A stretch of DNA of 64,000 nucleotides from Linyphia triangularis (taxonomy: Eukaryota; Arthropoda; Arachnida; Araneae; Linyphiidae). A program made the position numbers and the translations under genes. The notes under the pieces are model-generated. The model did no database searches. It had not been told where the DNA came from and worked only from the letters and a program-made list of their open reading frames with translations. Of this stretch, positions 12,991 to 25,600 are shown piece after piece (within the stretch, counting starts at the first letter, position 1; every line of letters begins with the position of its first letter). The stretch lies in NCBI GenBank assembly GCA_963978545.1, contig OZ021727.1:45669385-45733384 (forward strand). Reading direction: 5' to 3'.

Positions 12991-15835
12991 CGTAAGCGTG
13001 TTTTGTCTCTATTCAAAATCACAGGGATGGAGCGTTTCTGACAAAATAATAGCGTATGAAGTCGCAAATGCGAATGCAGTAAATTTTATGCAACGCATTC
13101 TGTAGGAATGCTCGTTAAATGACAATATCATTTTTTTTAGAAATAGCTTTTTATAGTACTTACGAGCATAATAGCTGTGAGAAATTGGCAATATTAAAAT
13201 ACTTAATATGCTATTTTTTACTATGATCAAATTATGCTATCGTTTCTATTTTATGACCTTATCAAACAAAACATTAGAGCTATATTATTATAAAAAATTT
13301 CTCGTATTTGCTTACACAAAGGATTCTGTTAGTTACTAACCATTTAGTTAGTAGCTATTAGTTTTCTATATAACATTTCTAGCTTACTATAATTTCACCG
13401 ATGTCTAAATAAGCAACCCCATATTTCGAGTGTAATTGATAGTCTCATAGACCGAAAATCTGTTGTGGATCATCCAAAATGCGTTGTGGTAGGTATCTCT
13501 TATTCTTTTCCTCTCAATTAGTGATCTCGAAAATTGATCATAACATATTCCTAAGCAAACTCTCATTAAGCGACAAAAACAAACCACTTAGTATTTTGGA
13601 AGACTGTAAACGCCCTGGGTGGTTTTTCGTTTCGCTCAACGAACATTTTCGATTTTTGAAACTAACTTATACATCATTATGTACCACCTCTCCTTATTAT
13701 AGAAAAAAAACACTTTTTTATCTAAATGATATTTTAAAGATTATAATGTGGTTTTCAAACATGCATACCAATCCCAATATATTTGTATATCTCTTTCACC
13801 TTAACTCATATAGGTTTTTTTAAGCTCTGATAATTTTTTTAAGTGATGATTACTTTTTTTGCAGCAATTTTAATAACATTTACTATAATATTTATTTAAC
13901 TGTATTTACCTTAGTGCTTGAAAAGCAATTATATAGTTTTTGTGGAATACACGTTTATCAATTAACTATTTTGCAATCCAGTAAATACTACAGATTTAAA
14001 TGTAGTTAAAATAAAAGTAAACAATAATCAACAAACATTTGTCTTCACATATGGATAGATATTAATTTCAACATCCGAATTTAGTTATTGCTAATAACAA
14101 CCAATTTAATACAAGTGACTTAAAAGACCAAAACAAGGTGGTACTAAAACAAGGTGGTACCAAACCAAGAGGTACTTGGCCTAAAATATTTAATTTATAT
14201 TCCAAAAAAAAAAAAAATCTTTAGTCTTCAGATTACATTGGCGATAAATTTAAACTGGTAGATACCCTTTCCTCATTTTAAAACGAGAAATATGATTTCA
14301 GGAAGAATGCATGCCAAACACGCACGTAATATAAAAAACCCAAAAAATAATCCAAGATTGAGGAGGAAAAATTGTCTAAACAAATGACAGATGAGGTGTA
14401 ATTTGGCATACCGCTTTTCATTAACCGCTTGACATTGATAAATTACTGTTGATTCTTTCTTATATATCAAGTTAAGGGAATTATTATTTTTTTCGCCATT
14501 TTCTCGCTACAGTAGGAGGTAAGGTGCTCGCTCATGTTTTGTGAGTGTTAGAATTTTTATGGTGGATATTCTTTCAACGTGCACGGAATCCCTTGGAGGC
14601 TTTTAATAAGAAAAACTTGAGGAGATGCATATTTGCTGCTGTCAGTTTGTTGCTAGTTTGATTTAATATAGAAGTAATTTATTGTTCCGCTAGTCCACCG
14701 TGTTATTCTACTTCGTGATGTTTTCAAATTTTTCCCCCCACTTTTTGCCGTTTTGAACGTTGATAAAGTGGTGCGAGTTTAGATGAATTGGCTGTCAAAG
14801 TAGTAATTGAATTATATTTCTAGTTTGCATTAATTGTGTTAGAAGTATACTTTGTATAAACTGAGGGATGGTTAAGAATGAATTTTTATCCAATTTGAAT
14901 TCGAATGGCTTCTTTGATCTGCCATTTATCTTATTAGAAAAAAGATAATTGAAAATAGATTTGTGACCTAAAGTGTCTGTCAGAGTTTTTACTTATATTA
15001 TATGACAGTTTTAATTAGCATTGCAATCACACTTGTTTAAACAAATATTAAGTAAACAAATAGAAAATATCCAAACTCATGCATAACCAAACAGTTTTAA
15101 TCTAAATGTTGGCAGATTATTCCCGCTGTTAGCCTTTGATAGTTTCAGGAGGAGGTTACATATTATGTCTATAACAATTATTTATAAGTATTTGTATGAC
15201 ATCAATAATTCTTTAAAAGAACTTTCGATAGCTTTGACTATTTTCTTTATGTAAAGAGACTTTTCCACAAGTCCACAAGAAATAATATTCAGTTGGTTCT
15301 AGAACATAAGTCTTGAGAAAGAAAAGTGACATTAAAATAGCAATGGTCTTCCAGTTCCTTAAGTGTCAGCAATTATGTTATATTATTTGCTATCAAATAC
15401 AACCATCCTCATCCTAAAGTAAGTCCTTCTTATGGTTGTCACATTAAACATGATTGATTAGAATGCGAACTAAACTGAAAAGGTTTCCTGTGAAAAGCCA
15501 TTTAATGTGAACCATAAAAGTATTTTAAATTCCAATCGGAGTCAAAACCATTTCTGAAACCTCTTTCACAAATATTAGTTTTTTTTTTATGTCATTAACC
15601 TTGGGAAACAACAAGCCACAGTCAGTGATTTATATTTTAAAACACACCCGTAAAATCGATGACTAATGGAACATCTAAGAATACCCCACCATTTGCTGCA
15701 CTAAAAAAATCTAGCAATAAAAACCAAACAACGTACTGTGACCTTATTACTCTAAACTTCCTAAGTCCTTTTCTTAAAAAATACAGCGATAATAAGCTCG
15801 CAAAGAACAAGACTTTGACAAACCGTGGCTCTAAA
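12991..15835. other. AT-rich intergenic DNA
   Basis: No gene recognised. A three-unit 16-bp tandem repeat (14130-14177) lies inside and is listed separately. Confidence 0.6.
14130..14177. repeat. Three-unit 16-bp tandem repeat
   Basis: Units AAAACAAGGTGGTACT, AAAACAAGGTGGTACC and a diverged AAACCAAGAGGTACTT follow head to tail. Confidence 0.85.
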
Positions 15836-15839
15836 TCAC

Positions 15840-16015
15840 CGCATTAAAAACTACTAACTGGCTAAGCTGCCCGCGTTCGCACCTAAATTATCGCATTCAG
15901 TTTGGGAAACTGGCATCAGCACGCGATCTATTTATTTTAACAGACGGAAGAATAGAGCTCCACTCAAGTGGCAACAGTCACGAACTCGCGCATGCGTGAA
16001 CGATCCTTTTTAAAA
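15840..16015. promoter_or_regulatory. Small GC-balanced island with NK2-like and NRF1-like sites
   Basis: It contains the palindrome CCACTCAAGTGG (15960-15971), which includes the NK2-class core TCAAGTG, and GCGCATGCG (988-996 of the 15 kb block, i.e. 15988-15996), resembling the NRF1/Ewg consensus. No coding pattern. Candidate regulatory element. Confidence 0.35.
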
Positions 16016-16019
16016 TGCA

Positions 16020-16975
16020 ATGTAATATGTTGCATATTCGACTTCCTCTGACCAGTGCATGAAAGAAGGGTAACAATGGTTAATCATAATTTATTACTTC
16101 TGTGCCGGACTTTTATGAAGTTATGATTGCCGGGCCTTTAAGCAATAACAATCATTTTTCAAGGGGGAATGGATTCACTGAAATATAACATTTTTTAGAC
16201 GTTGTTATTTTATTGTTGCAGAATAGATCTACTGATTCCACACTTTTCATGCTTGGTTGAAGTTCATAAGCACGCTATGCGTTGGTAACGAATGTAACTT
16301 TTTCCTTCGTTAAGTGGAATTGACGATGTTTTGGACATTTATGTTTTCTAAACAAAACCCGATGTCAAGTTAGAATTTTTAAATATGTATTTACACAATT
16401 GGACTTCAGAAACCGTGTTTGCTTAAACTCGGTCAAGATTCTAACCGTTTTATGCTAGTCTCATAAATATGCAAAATAGAAAATCAAAATTATATAGGCT
16501 TAGAGACAACAAGCAACATTGCAGGATAGGAAAGGCAAAAGATAAATTTGGGAAGGTTTGATTGGTTGATTTTGATTTTCTGGCGCAAGGGCAACACTAG
16601 GGCCAAACTGCGCCGAAAATTTTCAAGGAAAATTCGGGAAGGGAGTTTTCAGATTTATCAGTATCGTACTACGTAATTTTACGCAATTATGGCAAAATTA
16701 CAAATTAGAATCCAAACATATTATAACTGTAGTATATAATCAATAGTCCAAACAAGCCCAATAAAAAACGACGATATTCAAAATATAAGATAATTATCAT
16801 ATTACTAAAATAACGAAAATAGGTAAAATAACTTTATTTTTACTTTGAAATGTACTTGTAAATCATGATTTTTTTCTGATACATGCTACCAAATATTAAA
16901 GACACCCCCTTTAACACAACAACTTTGATCAATATTTAATGACATTAGTCGAAGTCTAATATCGAATGGTCAAAG
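16020..16975. other. Mostly AT-rich intergenic DNA with a hairpin-forming motif
   Basis: At 16582-16614 GGCGCA and TGCGCC face each other across about 21 bases. This would form a short stem and resembles a recurrent arthropod repeat core, by impression only. No gene seen. Confidence 0.4.
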
Positions 16976-16979
16976 TTAT

Positions 16980-17173
16980 ATAATGGTCTATCACGAAGTG
17001 GGGCGTTGTAAATCGGCGGCTAGATACCAATATTGGCCGATTTCATCCTATAATGGATAAAATACACTGGAAGTTAATATGAAATGTTGATGCATAGTTT
17101 TAAAATTTAAATATTTTATTTATAAGAAAGATCGGAAGGAAAAAATATATTTTGTAGGGTTTTTGGCATGTTT

Positions 17174-17216
<43 letters not shown>

Positions 17217-17312
17217 ACGTGTTTTTTGGAACAATGCTCATGTTTCGGTCAAAATTGGCCAATCTTCCAGAACCCTTGTTTCTAACATTGGCCAATATTC
17301 CTGCGATACTTG
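16980..17312. repeat. MITE-like repeat, copy 1
   Basis: Homologous along its length to 20939-21255. Shared blocks are TTGGCC, GGATAAAAT/GGGTAAAAT, AAATGTTGA-GCA, GGAAGGA-AAAA, GGCCAAT, CCAGAAC and ATTGGCCAATA near the right end. An A38 run (17178-17215) interrupts this copy. The ends are more decayed than in copy 2. Superfamily not determined. Confidence 0.6.
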
Positions 17313-19930
17313 GGGCCATGGCTGATGGATCATTATTGTTCATGAATGCTTCTAATTTCCAAGAAGGGATTATTTATTTAAATAAATTTTAGGCAATTTA
17401 TAGCATTGGATATGAGTATTTATGATTTAAAGTAAAAGGTGACATAAACAAAACCACGCACAAAAAAGTTTGCCTTAAAAACGCATCATAAGTACTAATA
17501 TTATTTTATGTGAATTAATAATGAATATTGTTTTAAATATGAGACATACAATATAGTCAATGTAGATATATCTCTCTAAATGAAGGCCTTCTTTAACTGA
17601 CTCATTAGATCATCACTAAATATCATAATTTCTATGTTTTAGTTTACTCAGTTTCAGAGCAATTACCAATGAACTGCTTCTTATTGTTTGGAAATTGTCT
17701 TGTTTTTTGTATAATTAGATCATCACTAAATATCATACTTTGGATACAGAAACAACTCTGATATTTAGTACAAATATCTGAAAGAAGAAACATAGAAAAA
17801 GTAAGGTATTTCGATTTCAATTAACCATCTTTATGATGATCAAATGTTCCAAAAGAGAATATCCCAAAATCCCACTTTCAATATAACACTACGAAATTTG
17901 GTATAAATGTCATCAAAGTCAACCCTAGAAAACGTTTCGCGTATCTTGGCAAGAATGTTACATAAAATCTTACTTTCTTCAAAAAATTTCACTTTTGAAC
18001 CTTCTTTAAATTCATTTAATGTTTCAAAAGAGAAAAAAATGTTTTAGTTTACTCAGTTTCAGAGAAATTACCAATGAACTGCTTCTTATTGTTTGGCAAT
18101 TGTCTTGTTTTTTGTATAATTTGCTAAAAATTTGACGTTTAACAGCATTTAATGCGTTACTAAAGAAAAAAAATTTCTAAATATATGAGTTCCATATGAA
18201 ATGCACCTGGGTTATTCTCCTGAAATGATCCGTTTTAGGCTCCAATATTTTCAAATCTTGATGATTTCATATTAGCTACAGTTGAAAATTTTTAGAAATC
18301 CGAGAATTGTATATTTATTGAGCTATGAAGTTTTATGTAACACGTTAATTTATTTTAAAGATAATAATGCTTAAACTTGTTAATAAGGCAGAAAACATCA
18401 TTACCATCTATATTATGCAGAATCATATAAATACTGCAATGTCGTTTGTTTAAGTCAATAATTATGGACTGGTTATAACTTGAGATAAATAAACCAAACA
18501 GATAATTTTCAGTTTAATTTTAAAATAAAGTCAATGTTTCTTGCAGTGATACTCTATTTACATATTGGAAAAAAAATCATACTTAAAGAAAAACTTACAC
18601 TGAAAATAATGTTAATTTCTTTAAATATTGATAGAGCAAGTACTTAAAAGTCTATCAAGAGAATATTCAAATGTTAATGAACTAAGTACTTTAAAATATC
18701 AGGAATGAGAATGGAGACATTTTACCTTATTTTTGTAATCATAAAATAAAGAATTATACCGTTTTTTAATTAAATTTTTGAAGCATGAATTTAGATTTTT
18801 AATTTGCAGTATAAAAATACATCCTTAACAAAAGAACATATAACATAATAAGACTAATTAGAACTTAATATTGTTAAATAAGATAAAGAATAGTAATGAC
18901 AACAATAAAAACATTTTTACTAGCTATCAGCTTTAGCTTTCCTAACTAAGATAAAAAAAAAAAAGTTATCTATCCAGACAATATAATTATTCCAATCACA
19001 ACCCTAAAATGCCTGCTACATGTTATTTGCAGAAATAGTGTCATTTAGTAGCCAAGTAAAGATGTAAAACTATTGGATGGTAATGACACAAAATGCTAGT
19101 GACAAGTTAGAAAATCACAGAAATATCTTTAAAATTCTTTGTCAGAAAGAAAATAGAAAAGCTCTACATTTTTGTAATTAGAATGTATGTTATATATTAA
19201 AAAGAGATATTTATAAATGCATTACATTTACATTTTACACAGTTTCTATAAACCTTGAAAGACAAAATTTGTGAAAAGGAACACTGGATGATAATGTTAT
19301 TTCAATATGAATTACGAGTATTTCAGAAAAATAAATATAAGAAAACTAATTAGAATGCATTTTGTTTGTCTATTATTGACAGCGGGTAAAGTCATATAAA
19401 AATGTATTGTTTAAAATGCTTTATTGTGGTTCTATTAAGGGTTTTGTGGGGATGGAACAGCAAAGTGAACGTTGCGGAAGAATGACCCACCTATAACAAT
19501 TGAATATGTTGAACCATCACGTATCAGTACTTTAGTTAATCATTAATAAGTCACGAAATAGAGATGAAACATACATTATCATTCCTTGATTGTTAAAATA
19601 CGCTTGATACAAAAGCCTTGGTCAGCTAATGCACTATAAAAGAATTAAACAAGACACTACAGGTGACTGCTACTTCAATTTTTAATACCTTTTCACTAAA
19701 TACCTTAATTTAAATATAATCATTTTAACAAAAAAGAAAATGGTTCTCATTGTAAAAACTATTAGCTATTTTGGGACAGAAATTACTCTTAAGTAATAGT
19801 TAAAATAAAAAAAAAGAAACAAGTAAACAACAACAGAGAGAAATTATTGCTGCAAAATGTGAAATGAAAAAATCTTGTCGAGACGAGTCCATTTACCAAA
19901 ATTCAATCGGAAGTACAAGAAATTGCAATC
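17313..19930. other. AT-rich intergenic DNA with a recent local duplication
   Basis: No gene. It contains an 83-bp direct repeat pair, listed separately, and the 20-base phrase GATCATCACTAAATATCATA at about 17608 and about 17718. Confidence 0.6.
17634..18121. repeat. 83-bp direct repeat pair (17634-17716 and 18039-18121)
   Basis: Both copies run from ATGTTTTAG to GTATAATT at an offset of 405 bases and differ at only two positions by eye. Such similarity in otherwise noncoding AT-rich DNA implies a recent duplication or gene conversion. Confidence 0.85.
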
Positions 19931-19935
19931 GGAAG

Positions 19936-20120
19936 TCAATTTGCATATTGTTAAGCCAAAAATGTAATGCTACAGACATTTGTCATACATCAATTCAAAG
20001 GCTTCGATAAGATTAATAGGATAGCACAAAATTCAACTAAAAGTGTGCTATATCACTTGCATGGTATCTGGACCTGAAGTACCATAAAGAAAACGAAGAA
20101 GCGATCTCTTTCTAACGATT
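19936..20120. repeat. Dispersed repeat, copy 2 (partner at 5437-5830)
   Basis: See copy 1 for the shared blocks. Related CAATCGGAAGTCA phrases precede it and recur in weaker form near 15.53 and 21.98 kb, so the family may have more degraded members. Confidence 0.45.
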
Positions 20121-20479
20121 ACTGTCCCTGCTTAATTAATAACCTGCCTAAAATCAAGACATTGGAAAATGTGAGAATGATTTGCATACATGCTAAATAA
20201 TTTTTAGCACATGTCAACTAATTCAAAAAGTTATTCACCAATAACTATTGTTGATCTAGTGTTCAGAACTTTAAAAGCAGAGCTTTCCGATTATTAACAT
20301 AACACATTCTGATAATTTTACGATATTATTCGCTCATAGTTTCAAAGTAGAAGCATGCAAGTATGAAATGATTTTTTATTGAGTTCCAAAAATAATTTTT
20401 CATTAATTTTGTTGGTAGCGGGTTAGAGTTTTAGAATTTGATATAAATTAATATTCAATCAGTGATGTCCATTGAGATT

Positions 20480-20790
20480 CAGACAGTCTAAGCTACTTGC
20501 AACTGAAATCTGTTAATGACATTCGAAAAAATTATGGCCATTGGACGAAGAGTAATGATAGTATTTTCTGGAGACCACACCCTGTCTGAACAGAATTAAA
20601 TCAACGGCTAATTTTAATGAGGAAGTTATTACGGTAAGAGAACATCAACCTCCAATAGAAATTAATCATTGTTATCCATTTATAAACGACACTCATTTAT
20701 CACGATTGGTCCAGTTGTGATTAATCGATGAACAGCTTGACAGACCCGAGACATAAGATGGCGTATTACCTTGGAGATAAATGATCTTCG
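20480..20790. promoter_or_regulatory. GC-balanced island with Hox/Exd and Hth/Meis sites
   Basis: TGATTAAT (20718-20725) is an exact Exd-Hox composite site (TGATTWAT). An exact Homothorax/Meis core TGACAG follows at 20738-20743, 12 bases after it. Several ATTAATCA and TTTATAA cores lie upstream. The arrangement matches known trimeric Hox-Exd-Hth elements. No coding potential. Binding is inferred, not shown. Confidence 0.45.
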
Positions 20791-20938
20791 AAGAAAATGC
20801 TGTTAATTTGTGTCAATTCTATCTGCTAAACGAACCTTAAATTTTTAAACTATTAGAACCTATGTTGAAATAAATAAGTTTTATTCATTCAATATTTTAA
20901 TTAGTTACTGAAATACATTAAAAAATCTAGAGCTACCC

Positions 20939-21255
20939 CAGTAGCACAAAGCCATGGCCAATATCGGCTCGACACGGGTCAGTTCCAATGTGGGCCATTG
21001 TAGACTGGCCGTTGCAACGGGCCTTGGCCAATCTAGTTTATTGCTGGGTAAAATATACGGCAAGTTTTAAAATGTTGACGCAGAGATTTAAAATTGAAAT
21101 CTAGTGTTATAACAAAAGACGGAAGGATAAAAAATATGTTTTGTGATAGATTTTTTTTTTAAATTGTGTATCGAGAACGTGGTTCGAGATTCGGCATGGA
21201 CTGGTCAATCGTACCAGAACTCATGCTTCCTATATTGGCCAATACCGCTGTACTG
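20939..21255. mobile_element. MITE-like element, copy 2 (317 bp)
   Basis: The ends are inverted: the left starts CAGTAGCACAAAG...GGCCAATAT, and the reverse complement of the right starts CAGTACAGCG...GGCCAATAT. It carries no open frame. Direct copy at 16980-17312, same orientation. No clear target-site duplication was found, so the superfamily remains open. Confidence 0.6.
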
Positions 21256-21259
21256 CCTA

Positions 21260-22330
21260 GGTAGAAACTATTTTTAAATAAATAAAGTTTTTTTTCCGTA
21301 TTTTAACGAGTTGTATAAAAATATTAACAAAAAAATGATGATTAAGTTAATAAACTAAATCATCATTTTTGAAAAATAAATAATCTGGATGTCTGCCTTG
21401 TGACTCAAAGATATTATTTAAGTCTCAAGAAGTGTCTTAATTCATTTAGAATTTCGATACAATTTTTATCAATATTGACAAATTTTAGGAGTATGAAATA
21501 ATTTAAAATAAAGCACATATTTTGATTAAATGAAAAGGTACATTGTCGGTCTTTAATAATTAAAAAGAAATTAATGACAATTTTTTTTCACTCACAAGAA
21601 CTCGAATGTGTTAATTTTAAAGCATATCCAGTAGATTATTATACTTCTCTTTCAATTATAAAAGCACCATTTTTTTTTCTTGTATATTTTACCTGAAATT
21701 ATAACGAATTGATAAACTCAAGAGTTAGGAAATCGGACTCCTAACGAGTTGAAAACTTGTTTTAGAAATCATACCACCAACCATTACTACTGAATAACTT
21801 GACAACATCTCTTATAGCTAATGTTTGTTAGTTTGGATTTTAATTCCCACATTAATATGATTAGAAGTTTAAAGCTCTAACCATCTGATGTCAACATTCT
21901 AAGGCAAAACTTCAAATGTTATAGGCACGTGTACAACTTCAAATGAAAGGTCTTTTCTAGATAAGCTCCCACAACAAAATTCCAATCGAAGTCACTCTAT
22001 GGGAAGTTTGCATCTTTAAATGTTGTTTTGACTCTAAATCCACCAATTTGGCAAATTGTTTGTTTATGTAAAATTCCAAAATTTTATGTCGTTTTTGTTA
22101 TCATATGCCATTAACTTTTCAGGGCGTTCATTAAATATCTCCAGATTTTGAATTCTTTTTACCTAGACCTGAATGTCTAGACTAGAATGTCACATTCCAA
22201 CTCCCATGTTTTATTTAAAAAATCTGGGAAAATAAAGTTATTTACTGACGCCAGTTTTAAGACAAACGCTTACTTACTTCTTAAGTATGTCATCTTTGTT
22301 ACTTTCAACGATATGCTAATATAGGGTTAT
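21260..22330. other. AT-rich intergenic DNA
   Basis: Nothing recognisable beyond a weak CCAATCG-AAGTCA phrase near 21.98 kb. Confidence 0.6.
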
Positions 22331-22331
22331 G

Positions 22332-22620
22332 AAAGTATTGGTTTCGGTCACACACAAAAAATTGTTTTTTTTTTCCTTGCATTTCTTCGCGTTTTGGAAC
22401 ATTCTGACTTCAAAAAAGTGGTCTAGAAAAAATGTCTGTCTGCGTGTCTGTGGTCAGCATAACTCACAAACTGTTTGTCTTACAATGTTCAAATTTTAGT
22501 AGAGTTCATGGAGACTGTCTTTAAGGTTTTCGTCAAAATTACACATGCGCAGAAAGTATCTACTATTGAAAAAACTATTCCCATAGAAATTCGATAACGG
22601 CGTAAAAAGTTGAAAACTAA
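22332..22620. repeat. Decayed copy of sequence found inside the 61.3-63.8 kb element
   Basis: It aligns by eye with about 62053-62340. Shared phrases are AAAGTATTG, CGTTTTGGAAC, TCAGCATAACTC, CAATGTTCAAATTTT versus CGATGTTCAATTTTT, and GGTTTTCGTCAAAATT-CACATG-GCA. Probably a remnant of the same hAT-like family; termini were not found here. Confidence 0.55.
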
Positions 22621-22624
22621 ATGC

Positions 22625-25600
22625 CCTTAACACAGTGTACTCTTCGAAATAATTTCGAAAAAAATATCACCAAATTCACCACTTTGGTACTATATATATA
22701 TTTTTTTGTTCCTTTTTTTTTTTAGTGTGTGTGCGTGGACAAATTATCATCAAATTATCGCCAATTGAGCCATTTCTTTTTAAGTCCAAATGAAAGATGC
22801 GCGATGTTTCACTTCCCTGCTTTTTATATGAACTCATGGAAATGAAATTGAGTAGGTAAAGGAATTTGTTTTTGATAAAAAATTTATTTTGCTACTATTG
22901 AATATTAAATTAAGAAAAAGTAACCAGATAAGAACATTTTTCTCAAATAATGATAAGTTTCTTGAAACTATTCAAACATTTCTTTGGGAGATTGCTTCAC
23001 GATCAACATGGTTTTTAAGCCAAAACAAACATGTTTTAGAGGATTAAAACTTATTGATCTTTAACGAAAACATTGTCAATTTGTGCCCATTCCCTCTATT
23101 TAGACGCATCATAAATTTCAACAAGAACCTGTTTAGAATTAAATAATTTGCTTCATTTCGTATTCGAACGTGTCCACCAAATCCATAAAAAAAGGACTCT
23201 GAGTAAAATAATAATCTGAAAAGGAAACGGCTGACAACTAAACGACTTACTTGGTGCAGCGGACGACATTGTTTGGTTCTGATGTATGACGTTACGAGCA
23301 CAATCGTGCCATGAACTGGTCGAAGTAATGTAGAGAGCAGAAAAAAGATCAATGAAAACATTAAGAACTACTGTAATAATATACGAAGGAAAAAGAAACA
23401 ATTTATACATACGGCGAACACAAACAATGCCGCCATAACTTAAGCGGGAAAAACTTTATAAAATTCCTTAAAAATGGCAACAGTAAAAACAATGAAAGGC
23501 TATTGGATTTCCTGTTAAAGGTTGACTGAAATGGCTAGCATTGACTTTTATGGGCTTTATTTTGTAAATATATTGTTTAAATGTTCCTCAATATTATTGA
23601 AGTGAATAGATTTGTACTTTATTTTAATTTTTTTTTTTAATTTTTTATTTTTTTATTTATTATTTATTCTTCTTCTTCGAATTATTTCAGTATACTTAGA
23701 ATTTGGTTGTAAACATAAATGTGAAGCAAATTTCTTACTTTTAAATTTCAGATTGATGTGGCATTATGGGAATAAACATTTTTAACACCTAATGGCGATT
23801 GTTAGAGATGGTAAGGAAGCAATGTTTTGTCTTCGAGATATCGTCAAACTTTTAATGTTTGTCTCTTGAATTTTTGATGCTCTTTGATCACAAATCACTA
23901 TCACTGCCGAAAAATGTTTCCATATAAAGCAAAAGTTAAAATTTATATTTTGATGAGTCAATCTTTCTAAATTACAAGCTAATATTGCAAACGTTATTCT
24001 CTAAAACGTATATTGTTCTAAAATGTCACACATAAAAGTGATTTAATTATTTAACTGTTTTGTAGTTTACATAAATACTGAATAAACATGTTTAAGTGAT
24101 GAAAATATTAAATATTTTTTTAAAAAATCCATAAAAAGGGAATTTAATTATTAAAAATTAAAAAATAAATAAATTAGAGTTCGAAGAATAAGTAGGTATA
24201 TTTCTTATACATTATAAATATTTAAAGTTTATTTATTATATACAGAAAAATAAACAATAAATTACGATTGTTTTGAAACACATGAATATTTGCACCTGTC
24301 ATTATAAATATATAAATTGTAGAATAAATAGAATACATAGTGATAAAAAAAATTTGCAACATAAATTATTTATAATTTCAATACGCCAATTTGTAAATAC
24401 TGTTTATTCTTTGTTATTTATCATTTAAATATACATACAGGCTATATTCAGTGCAAATTTTAAATCGTAAAAGGAACTCACTTCTAATTAAGTTATCAAA
24501 TCAGTGAATGTTCAAACCACAATCAATAACACATTTATCCAAATTAGTAAAAACACTCAAAAACTTCCCCGAAACATTTAACGTTTCCTCAATAAAAACC
24601 GAGAAAGGGCCCGTTTTTACCTCAATAATTATTACCTTAGAAACTGTAGGTGTTAATGCACAAACCATAGTGAGTAATTGATGTGGTGTTTTTGACATCA
24701 ACGATTTATTTCTTCAAGGAAATTCTTTAAGGAGTAGGAAGGCGATAATTAACATTGATGAATGGAAGCAGTCTCTGAGATCATAAGAATACTTTACAAA
24801 GGACATTGAATTTCCCTTGTGGATATTTCATAAATGATTTATGAGATAGCGCATGGAGACTATTTTTCACTATTTTTAATGGTAATTGTTGACTGTTTTT
24901 ACACGATGTCGCCATTTTAGATGTTGCCATTTAAAAGGATGAAAACTTTAGTGCTATTTGATAAATATTAATGTTATTAATCGAGGTTTGGTTTAGAAAG
25001 GAGTATCCTGTTTCTTTTTTGTTTTTTCTTTTTTTATTATTATTATTAATTAATCCACGTGATATAGCAGTAATGAATTCATTTGGGTTTGTGATAAACC
25101 TGGGAAAATATACCATAAGTTATATTGTGAATTGGATAATGTATGTTGAATATGTAAGAAGACGCAGACTGTATAGGATACAAAACAAAACAAATTAAGA
25201 GTAATTGAAAGTTGAAAAATCATATTAATAAATTATTTGCTAGACATTTTATTTTCTGTTGCATATAGTTTACTGGATTTAAAATTTAAAATCTTTCGAA
25301 TTTGAATAGATATGCTTACTGAATTCAATAAAAAAAAAAATAATAATAAAAAAATAAAAAAAAACTTAAAAAGAACTTAATTACAATATAAATTTTTATT
25401 ATAATATAAATTCTAATGATATTTTTAAAATTTATTACATTATTGAGATCAATAGTTTATATTATATATTTTTGCTTTTCAATACATTTCGTTTATAACT
25501 TTTACACCAAGTAAATAAAGAGCAAGGGTTCCTGCTACAGAAAAAAAATCTGTAAAAGAATGTCTTTAATTAATAATGGTTATTTTAAATATCCATTATA

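Noticed and set aside
23044..23410. Hydrophobic minus-strand frames of 85 and 105 codons resembling membrane proteins
   Set aside because: AT-rich frames give hydrophobic residues by composition; no start context or family match. Only the small MSSAAP/GTAAGT feature was kept as a weak finding.
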